Translations under genes and position numbers: made by a program
The notes under the pieces: model-generated
Databases searched by the model: none
What the model saw: only the letters and a program-made list of their open reading frames with translations
What the model was told of the DNA's origin: nothing
Part shown: positions 57,493 to 64,000 of the stretch, one piece after another
How the letters are laid out: every line of letters starts with the position of its first letter
How positions within the stretch are numbered: position 1 is the first letter of the stretch
Origin: an uncultured bacterium
Lineage (GTDB): Bacteria; Verrucomicrobiota; Lentisphaeria; Victivallales; UBA1829
DNA: 64,000 nucleotides
Assembly: GCA_949297765.1 (NCBI GenBank)
Contig: CASFTV010000014.1
Coordinates: 1-64,000 of the forward strand
Direction of reading: 5' to 3'

Positions 57493-60438
57493 ATGAAATC
57501 GTTCTGTCGCTTTCTTTTTCTGGCAATTCCGCTTGTTCTTCCGGCGGAGAACCGGATTTTCAACGGATCGTTTGAAGTCGGCATGGAGGGCTTTGTGCTG
57601 GAACGGATTCTGCGTCCGGACACCAATGCGGATCTGCAGTTCACGGACCCCGTCCCGGAAAAGGATTCTTCCGGAAAAACGGGTCTGCGCATCGGCAACC
57701 CTTTTGCGGAAAAGACCACTCTTCATGTCCGGGAAATCTCCGTTCCGCACGGGACAAAGCAGGTCCTGCGCTTCTCCGCAAAAGCGGAAAAGAACATGAA
57801 TCTTTTCGTTTCCGCCCGGGTGCAGTACGCAAAAGGTTCTCCAACCTGGAACCGGACCTTCCGGATCGGAACAGAGTGGAAGACGTTCGAACTTCCGTTC
57901 TCCGTCCGTCCAAAGGAGGACGGTTTCTGCACGATCGCATTCCGGAACGACTGTGAGCCGGCCGCGCTGTTCCTCGACAACCTTTCGCTTGCATCGGAGG
58001 GGAATTCGCCGGAAACGCCTCATCCGGAACTGGCGTTCCGGCTCGACCGTTCCTTTTATTACAGGAACGACCGGGCAAAGGCTTCTTTTGCTCTTCACAA
58101 TCCGTCTGCGAAGCCGTATGCGGCAACGGTCCGGATTCAGTTGAGCGACGATTACAGCGGAGAGGCGGTTCCGGTTGCGGAATTCCCCGTTTCCGTGAAG
58201 AGCGGGGAGACGGTGTCGCGGGATTTCTCCTTTCCGCTTCCCCGGTTCGGTGGATTTTCTCTGAATGCGTCCGCTCCGGATTTGCGGGCGAGTCCCGGAT
58301 CGCTGGTTGTGATCGGACGGTATGAACGGGGGAAAAAGCCGGATGTCCGCCGGACGTTCTGCCTCGGATTCAACGGCGGTGCGAGCTATCAGTGGAACGA
58401 GGAGAATCCGCGGCATATCGGGTATCTTTCGTTCGGGATTTCGCCGGACCGGAAGTTCGCGGAGCTTGCCGCGATGGGATGCCGTCTTCTCCGCAGTCAC
58501 GACGACGGATCCAATCTCGGGAACTGGGCGGCGTTTGAGACGGAATCCGGTTTGTTCTGTCCCGAGCGGCTGAAACGGGAGCTTGCGCTGTATCGGAAAC
58601 ACGGGATCACTGCTCTTCCGGTTCTGCTCAATTCCGACTTCCCGCTGAGAACCCGTCCGTGGCATCGGCCGACTTTTCCGGAATCCGTTCTCCGGAAAAG
58701 CGAAATCATACCGGTCTTTCACAACCGGAACATTAAAATCGCTCTTCCTCCGGATGACGCATTCCGGCGCTATGTCCGGGAGTTTGTGAAAACCGGCGGC
58801 GCGGAGTTTCCCGTGATTGAGGTTTTCAACGAACCGCAGTTCCTTCTGACGTCCGATCAGTATCTGCGCTATCTGAAAATCGCGTCGGAGGAGATCCGGG
58901 CTCTTGCCCCGGAAACGAAAATTGTCGGTTTCTGCACGACCAGCGACAAAGGGGAATCCATCGGTCCCTTCCTGCGGAAATGCTTGAAAGGCGGCGGTGG
59001 GGCAATGGTTGATTCGGTCAGTTTCCATCCGTACAGAAGCCGGCGTCTGGGATCTGCGACTCCGGCCGATCTTCAGATCCGGGCGCTGGCGGAACTGCTC
59101 TCCCCGTATCCGCGTCTGACGATGTGGAATACGGAACTCTACTACCTTCACGACGAACCGGGCGGATTCCGCTGGCCGACCGCTCCGCATCATATCGCGA
59201 CCCGTCTGATGCTGGATCTCGGCGAGGGCGTGGAATCCTCCATGCCGATCACGCTGAACCGTCTTCGCAAATCCTCGTTCTCTCCGCACTATCAGGGCGA
59301 CGGACCGTTTGTCTGGCAATGGTCGGGCAACTTTGCCGCCTGCAACGCTTTTGCCCGTCTTCTCGAAGGAGCGAAGCCGATCGGAAAACACCGCGCCGCC
59401 GATGCGGGCGTCATTTTCTACGTCTACGAGAAGAACGGCTCTCCTCTGGCCGCCGTCTGGAACTATCTCGACAAAAAGGAGGTGTACGGACTCTTCGGCG
59501 CGTTCCGCGTCCTGGATCTCTTCGGCAATCCGGTGGACGGAAAAGATCTGCCGCTGAAACAGGCTCCGTTCTATCTTCTGCCGGGGAAGGGGATGGACCG
59601 GAAAACCTTCCTGTCCGCGATCGCGGAACGGCCCGTGCGGATGGATCAGCCGCTGGAGATTTCGTCCGCTGCCCGGCAGATCGGCGGAACTCTCTATCTG
59701 CGGATCCGCAATGCGGGAAAACAGCGTCTGAACGGATGGATCGGCGCGTTCGGCGCGGTCCGTCAGGAATCGCCCGCCGCATGGAGCTTGAACGGAGGGG
59801 AGGAGCGTCTGATTGCGCTTCCCGTCTCTCCGCTTCCCGGCGAGGGGAAGAGTCTAACCGTCTCGGCGCTGGTCCATCAGCGGATGGTGCGGACAACGCC
59901 CGTTCTGTTCCGGAACCGGAAGGTGGTGTCCGGCGGGAGCTGGACGGTCGGAAACTCCGCCCGCTGTTCCGTGTCATGGGAGAAGGAGGACCTTGTGTTC
60001 CGGGCGTCCGTACAGGATGCCACCCCTTCGGGAAATACGGATTCCCATGCACCGTGGAAACAGGATTCGATTGAGCTGTTTGTGGATTCCGATCCGCTGA
60101 ATTTCGCCTCGCCGCATCCGGCGGAGTATGAACCGTCCGTTTTCCGTGCGTTTCTCCTGCCGTATTCCGGGAAATTCCGTCTCTGGGACCGGAACGAGCG
60201 GGAGATTGACGGAAGCTCCTGCCGTCTCGAAGTCCGCAGAGAGCAAAACGGTTATTCGCTGACCTTCCGGATTCCGCGCACCAAGTTCGGAATCGGGGAC
60301 CGGATCGGATTCGACTGCAAAATCAACGATGCCGCCGCACCCGGGGAGACAACCCGTTCCGTCAGCTGGGGCGGCAGTCCTGAAGCGTTTCGCAACCGGT
60401 TTGTATTCAACATCATCGAAAAGGAGAATCGTCCGTGA
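57493..60438 (+). CDS. Secreted clan GH-A glycosidase with C-terminal CBM9-like domain
   Basis: Exported enzyme of 981 residues: signal peptide 1-18, N-terminal binding-like domain (about 20-168), Ig-like region (175-275), barrel about 290-620 with acid/base E447 ('EVFNEPQ') and nucleophile E548 ('MWNTELY'), a beta tail, and a C-terminal region (about 780-975) that resembles CBM9/DOMON ('APWKQDSIELFVD'). It is distant from the three GH39-like proteins. The substrate is unknown. It overlaps the next gene by four bases (GTGA). Confidence 0.82.
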   Translation: MKSFCRFLFLAIPLVLPAENRIFNGSFEVGMEGFVLERILRPDTNADLQFTDPVPEKDSSGKTGLRIGNPFAEKTTLHVREISVPHGTKQVLRFSAKAEKNMNLFVSARVQYAKGSPTWNRTFRIGTEWKTFELPFSVRPKEDGFCTIAFRNDCEPAALFLDNLSLASEGNSPETPHPELAFRLDRSFYYRNDRAKASFALHNPSAKPYAATVRIQLSDDYSGEAVPVAEFPVSVKSGETVSRDFSFPLPRFGGFSLNASAPDLRASPGSLVVIGRYERGKKPDVRRTFCLGFNGGASYQWNEENPRHIGYLSFGISPDRKFAELAAMGCRLLRSHDDGSNLGNWAAFETESGLFCPERLKRELALYRKHGITALPVLLNSDFPLRTRPWHRPTFPESVLRKSEIIPVFHNRNIKIALPPDDAFRRYVREFVKTGGAEFPVIEVFNEPQFLLTSDQYLRYLKIASEEIRALAPETKIVGFCTTSDKGESIGPFLRKCLKGGGGAMVDSVSFHPYRSRRLGSATPADLQIRALAELLSPYPRLTMWNTELYYLHDEPGGFRWPTAPHHIATRLMLDLGEGVESSMPITLNRLRKSSFSPHYQGDGPFVWQWSGNFAACNAFARLLEGAKPIGKHRAADAGVIFYVYEKNGSPLAAVWNYLDKKEVYGLFGAFRVLDLFGNPVDGKDLPLKQAPFYLLPGKGMDRKTFLSAIAERPVRMDQPLEISSAARQIGGTLYLRIRNAGKQRLNGWIGAFGAVRQESPAAWSLNGGEERLIALPVSPLPGEGKSLTVSALVHQRMVRTTPVLFRNRKVVSGGSWTVGNSARCSVSWEKEDLVFRASVQDATPSGNTDSHAPWKQDSIELFVDSDPLNFASPHPAEYEPSVFRAFLLPYSGKFRLWDRNEREIDGSSCRLEVRREQNGYSLTFRIPRTKFGIGDRIGFDCKINDAAAPGETTRSVSWGGSPEAFRNRFVFNIIEKENRP

Positions 60439-61313
60439 AAAGAGCTGTTTTGCAAGTCGTTCTGCTGGCGGTCATGGCTGTTTCCTTCGGCGTATCGGCG
60501 GAGGAACTGAAGGCGGGCCGTCTGCCGTCCGTCTGCTCGTTTGCCGACGGAGTGTATCGCTTCGAGTTTCCCGGGGACCGTCAGCTCTCGCTTACCTTCC
60601 CGCTGAACTTGAAACAGGGGGAGTATTACCGGATTGAATTCGAGGTCCGTTGCGGACGGGGCGTCGAATCGAAAAACGGAATTTCCTCTCTTCTGATCGG
60701 CGGAGCAACGCGCTATCAGGCTTTCCGCGCGGGAAAGCAGTGGACGCATCATGTTAATTACCTGTACGCGGAGAGAGAAAAGGGGCTTTTTTCGCTCAGT
60801 TTGAAACCCTCCGCGCCGGATACGGTGGAGTTCCGGAATGTCCGCTGCACCCGGATCGGCGATTCCGATTTCCGGAAGAATCTGTTTCCCGACGGCGGTC
60901 TGGAATCCGGCGATCCGGCTCTCCCCTCCTGGCCGTGGCCGCAGGAGGAGTTCCTCTCTTTGAGCCGCGATGCGGGATTCCTCGTCGGTTCGTATTCTCT
61001 GTCTTTGAAGAAGGGGACGGAACGCCGGGCGGTGTATGCGCTCTCCTCTACGCTTCCGATCCGTCCGGGAAAGGTGTATCAGGTCGTTTTCTGGGGAAAG
61101 GCGGACCGCAATGCGTCGATTCTGCTGACGTTTGAATCGTTGAAGAAGGAATTTGTCGTTTCGCAGGAGTGGAGTCGTGGGGAATGGGAGTTTTCCGTTC
61201 CCGCCGGGTTTCCCCGGATGGGCCGGATGAGAGTTGCTCATCAGGGGGATGTTCCCGGAGAGGTGTATCTGGATGATTTCGTTTTTCGGGAGAAGGCGGA
61301 TCTTCCGCAATGA
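60435..61313 (+). CDS. Secreted protein of two carbohydrate-binding-like beta domains
   Basis: Exported non-catalytic protein of 292 residues: signal peptide 1-22, then two beta-sandwich domains (about 25-150 and 153-290), each with CBM4/9-like features such as 'EYYRIEFEVR' and 'KVYQVVFWGK' and a final 'VEFRNVRC' or 'VYLDDFVF' strand. It starts with GTG in the stop of the glycosidase (GTGA), with GGAGAA upstream, so the two are coupled. It may bring the glycosidase to substrate. Similar in role to the stand-alone domain at 49158. Confidence 0.72.
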   Translation: MKRAVLQVVLLAVMAVSFGVSAEELKAGRLPSVCSFADGVYRFEFPGDRQLSLTFPLNLKQGEYYRIEFEVRCGRGVESKNGISSLLIGGATRYQAFRAGKQWTHHVNYLYAEREKGLFSLSLKPSAPDTVEFRNVRCTRIGDSDFRKNLFPDGGLESGDPALPSWPWPQEEFLSLSRDAGFLVGSYSLSLKKGTERRAVYALSSTLPIRPGKVYQVVFWGKADRNASILLTFESLKKEFVVSQEWSRGEWEFSVPAGFPRMGRMRVAHQGDVPGEVYLDDFVFREKADLPQ

Positions 61314-61345
61314 GTGAGAAGATTTTTTGTTGTTTGTGCTGTGTT

Positions 61346-61390
61346 GCGAGGGAGGACAACCGCTTTGAAAAGCGGTTCTTCCCCCCTCGC
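61346..61390. terminator. Nested palindromic bidirectional terminator
   Basis: Outer stem GCGAGGG/CCCTCGC (61346-61352, 61384-61390) around an inner AACCGCTT/AAGCGGTT stem (61358-61365, 61370-61377), between convergent genes. Confidence 0.75.
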
Positions 61391-61450
61391 GCTCCCCGCT
61401 TTCCCTAAACTTTTAAGCAGCCTTTGCGCGGGGGGCGCAGAGGCGTCGGG
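61391..61450. repeat. Second part of a structured intergenic element
   Basis: GCGCTCCCCGC near 61389-61399 can pair, with bulges, with the G-rich GCGCGGGGGGCGC at about 61427-61439. With the hairpin before it the whole spacer is palindromic and may be another dispersed repeat unit; no second copy is in the window. Confidence 0.4.
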
Positions 61451-64000
61451 TTAGCGGCGGACGATCTCAAAGAACGGGGTTGGTCCGTTCGGAAGTTTGG
61501 CGGTGTCGAGGTTCACGGTCCACTGTTTTCCGGTCCGTTTCATCGGGATCGGCGCACGGCGGATTCCGTTGACGGAGAGCGGGTAGAGGAGGTAGTCTCC
61601 GTCTGCGAGGTTCAGCCGCAGCTGGAATGTCCCGGTACGCAGAAGCGCGGGGTATTTGCCCGGATTCAGGACGGTCACCCGGTCCGATGTCATCCGCATG
61701 CCGCTTGCCGTCTGTTCCGTGATGACGAGGAGGACCATCCGTCCGGACTCTGTCAGAGCTTTTCCGTCGACGGAGGTGAGGGCGATGGTGGAATTGAGTC
61801 CGCGTTTGAGAATCTCCAGGACTTTGAATTTTGCGGTGTTTCCGGCAAGCTGGGCGGCCCCTTCGGTTTTCGCACTGGAGACGCTCATCGAGCAGGATCC
61901 CTGATTCAGAAGGAGTTCTCCTGTGTCGCTTTCAAAGATCTGAGCATCCGGATTGGTCCGGTTTCCGGCGGGGAGAATCTGTTTGGATTTCAGGTAGTCC
62001 ACGGTTTTCTTCAACGAGAAGGTGGATTTGTCCGCCGAGCCGACTTCGCTGAAGAAGAGTTCCATCTTCGCCTGGGATCCTCCTGCCGGGGAGAGAGTCA
62101 GACAGGCCGGACTCTTCCGGAGACGGAATGCCGAGGCACTTTCGAACGGAACATCGGTGACGTTGAGTCCGAATCCGGTCAGCAGCGAGAGTTTCGACTG
62201 CTCGGAATTCACGGCGCTCTCCGGCGGACAGTTCCGCAGATAGGCGGTGTCGTACGCCAGGTCGATCCGGTTCCTCGACGCACGGACATCCCCTCGGCCG
62301 AACAGACACGCTCCAAGGAACTCGTTGGCCCGGTGGATCGGCGAATCGTAGACCCGGAACGGATCCAGCGTGCTCGGCGGATTGTAGATCAGATCCGGAT
62401 TCCGGTCCAGCCAGACCGCTCCCTGATGGACAAACACTCCGCCGAAATTCTGCAGCGCCGCATACGCCGGAAACGTCAGCGCGTTCTCATACTGATACTG
62501 ATTGGCATAGCAGTGGTTCTGCTCCGTGACAAAAATCGGACGGTTTGCAATCCGGGATGCGGACGCCGTCAGAAAATGCGGCACCCCGGACTCGATCGCA
62601 CTGGTCTGCAGATACTGGGTCCCGACTCCTCCCCATCCTCCGCGGGGATGATTGAAGTAGGTGTTGATCGAAACCAGATCGCAGCACTCCGCCCGCAGTC
62701 CGCTGTGACGGATCTGTTTTCCGCAGTTGTACTGTGTGACCAGTCCCTTGTATCCCATCTTCCGCAGTTCGGCCGCGCACCACATCTGGAGATCGGAAAG
62801 GTTTCGGAACAGGAATTCGTTCCAGTCCCGGTTCTCCTGATTGTTCACCCAGTACTGCTGGGGATAGTCGAGATCCCGGATTGTTTTCGCCTCGTTCCTG
62901 TTTCCCCATGCCTTCTTCACGCCGTCGAGCGACCCGTATTTCTTCAGAAGAGCGGCATGCCACCGGTCCAGAAGGAGCTGTTTCAGATTCTGCGGGAGAC
63001 GCGCATAATAGTGAATCCCGAGTTCCAGTTCATTGCTGAACTCCATGCAGAGAATCGCCGGTTCGTCCTTCCACGCGATTCCCGTATACGGATTCACATG
63101 GTTCAGCAGTTCGCCGACCAGTCTTTTCCACGCGTTCCGGACAATCGGATCGCCGATGATGAACCGGAAGCGGTTTTCCACGGTATCCTGACTGTTCCAG
63201 TAGCGCTTCCCCATTGCGCCGTAGGTCAGATTCATATAGAAATAGATGCCCTGCTTTTTCCCTTCCGCGACGAGATAGTCCATGAAGTCGAGCCATTTTG
63301 CATCGTATTGGAGATTGTTCATATTCCGGTTGTCCGGAATGGGGCCGATGCGGAGGGCGTTGTATCCCTGACGGCGCATGAGGGAGCAGAAGAGGGGAAC
63401 ATCTTTTGTGCGGTCGCGTTTGATTCCTTTTCGTTCGCCGATTCGATAGAGCCGGTCGCACCCCCACTCGGCAAACCCGAAGAACCGCTGTTCGACTCCG
63501 GGAAGATTTTCAAATTCGAGTCCGCCGTTCGCAGAGAAGCGGACGCGTCCGTGCTTTCCGGCCGGTCCCGCTTCCAGAAACCGGTCGAGATCCAGTGCGG
63601 AACCCTTCTCCACCTGAAGATTCGGGAAATCGACGATTTTCCACGAGGCATCCGGCTTGAACTCGTTCATGCCGATCGTGACTTCGCGGGAAGCAAAGCT
63701 CGCCGCACCGATGATCCACACCGAATCCCCTTTTGCGGTGAAGCTGACTGCCGCAACCTCTTTTCCCGGCAGCGTGAAGCGGGAGAGATAGAAACCGCCT
63801 TTGCCGGTCTTGACCGGCACATCGTAAACTTTTTTCGCATTGGGTGCTCCGGTGATGGAGATCCAGTCGAGAACATCCCGTCCGGAACGGATCTCGTATT
63901 CGGCATTCAGTCCGTCGGCGAAATGGAACTTGACGCTGCCGAGGGTTTTCCCTTTTGGCGTCCAGCAGGAGGTGTGGAGAAGATAGAAGTATTTCCGGCG
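61451..64000 (-). CDS. Clan GH-A-like glycoside hydrolase, 5' end outside the window
   Basis: The reading frame is open to the last base, so the N terminus is missing; 849 residues are visible. The first visible part ('RKYFYLLHTSCWTPKG') is a beta domain, then a barrel with acid/base candidate at visible residue 324 ('EFSNELE') and nucleophile candidate at 493 ('FVTEQNH'), and a C-terminal beta region. It shares the 'HVNPYTG' block and overall order with the protein at 9720-13055, so both likely belong to one family. A GTG at 63820 could be taken as a start, but coding sequence clearly continues upstream of it. Substrate unknown. Confidence 0.82.
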   Translation of the reverse strand, partial: RRKYFYLLHTSCWTPKGKTLGSVKFHFADGLNAEYEIRSGRDVLDWISITGAPNAKKVYDVPVKTGKGGFYLSRFTLPGKEVAAVSFTAKGDSVWIIGAASFASREVTIGMNEFKPDASWKIVDFPNLQVEKGSALDLDRFLEAGPAGKHGRVRFSANGGLEFENLPGVEQRFFGFAEWGCDRLYRIGERKGIKRDRTKDVPLFCSLMRRQGYNALRIGPIPDNRNMNNLQYDAKWLDFMDYLVAEGKKQGIYFYMNLTYGAMGKRYWNSQDTVENRFRFIIGDPIVRNAWKRLVGELLNHVNPYTGIAWKDEPAILCMEFSNELELGIHYYARLPQNLKQLLLDRWHAALLKKYGSLDGVKKAWGNRNEAKTIRDLDYPQQYWVNNQENRDWNEFLFRNLSDLQMWCAAELRKMGYKGLVTQYNCGKQIRHSGLRAECCDLVSINTYFNHPRGGWGGVGTQYLQTSAIESGVPHFLTASASRIANRPIFVTEQNHCYANQYQYENALTFPAYAALQNFGGVFVHQGAVWLDRNPDLIYNPPSTLDPFRVYDSPIHRANEFLGACLFGRGDVRASRNRIDLAYDTAYLRNCPPESAVNSEQSKLSLLTGFGLNVTDVPFESASAFRLRKSPACLTLSPAGGSQAKMELFFSEVGSADKSTFSLKKTVDYLKSKQILPAGNRTNPDAQIFESDTGELLLNQGSCSMSVSSAKTEGAAQLAGNTAKFKVLEILKRGLNSTIALTSVDGKALTESGRMVLLVITEQTASGMRMTSDRVTVLNPGKYPALLRTGTFQLRLNLADGDYLLYPLSVNGIRRAPIPMKRTGKQWTVNLDTAKLPNGPTPFFEIVRR

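Noticed and set aside
61451-63820. GTG at 63820 as true start of the last gene
   Set aside because: The same frame continues to the window edge with well-formed domain sequence, so the gene is truncated by the window.
1-64000. CRISPR arrays, tRNA or rRNA genes, insertion sequences, prophage genes
   Set aside because: None could be recognised on either strand.

Overview
The window looks like chromosomal DNA of a host-associated, carbohydrate-degrading member of the Lentisphaerota (Victivallis-like). This is inferred from gene content: six short prepilin-like proteins with an N-terminal methylation motif and a C-terminal H-X9-DG-type motif, each next to large secreted glycoside hydrolases, with many AraC, LacI and GntR regulators, moderately high GC and strong AAGGAG ribosome sites. 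No rRNA, tRNA, phage, transposase or CRISPR was seen. No recognisable sugar transporter occurs anywhere in the 64 kb.

Layout. 1-1242 (-): a partial unknown gene and an oligogalacturonate lyase (PL22). 1418-8281 (-): a tightly overlapped six-gene operon for a CDP-linked deoxysugar (rfbF, rfbG, rfbH, a YerE-like ThDP enzyme, a GtrB/ArnC-like glycosyltransferase, a YerF-like reductase), the gene set expected for a branched 3,6-dideoxyhexose of the yersiniose type. 8432-15270: a GntR/LacI hybrid regulator facing a secreted glycosidase, a pseudopilin and an SGNH esterase. 15391-22196 (-): a LacI regulator with GH5, GH38 and GH130 enzymes for mannosides. 22401-29023: an AraC regulator facing a pseudopilin and a 1572-residue GH2-like protein. 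29130-33104 (-): a U32-like protein and three tandem QueG-like iron-sulfur proteins. 33357-37268 (+): LacI, nucleotidyltransferase, NahK-like kinase and epimerase, a HexNAc-1-phosphate salvage operon. 37360-43967: GH29 fucosidase (-) facing GH39-like enzyme, pseudopilin and a second GH39-like enzyme (+). 43980-54283: AraC (+) facing pseudopilin, GH, a stand-alone domain, GH, pseudopilin and an XylR-type regulator (-). 54225-61313: AraC (-) facing GH4, pseudopilin, GH and a carbohydrate-binding protein (+). 61451-64000 (-): a 5'-truncated glycosidase.

The recurring theme is a module: one sensor regulator, one pseudopilin gene, and one or more exported clan GH-A or GH2-type glycosidases, co-transcribed and often divergent from the regulator. 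Intracellular GH4, GH29, GH38 and GH130 enzymes and the NahK salvage operon would process what is imported. Near-consensus sigma-70 promoters with 17-base spacers can be read in front of most operons, and two AraC modules share the same divergent promoter geometry.

Other notable structure: two copies of a four-hairpin intergenic repeat with a compensatory base-pair change, a third differently structured palindromic spacer, a partial gene duplication, six pseudopilins that all lack the usual glycine before the cleavage site, and a GH2-like protein whose acid/base glutamate position is occupied by Asn.
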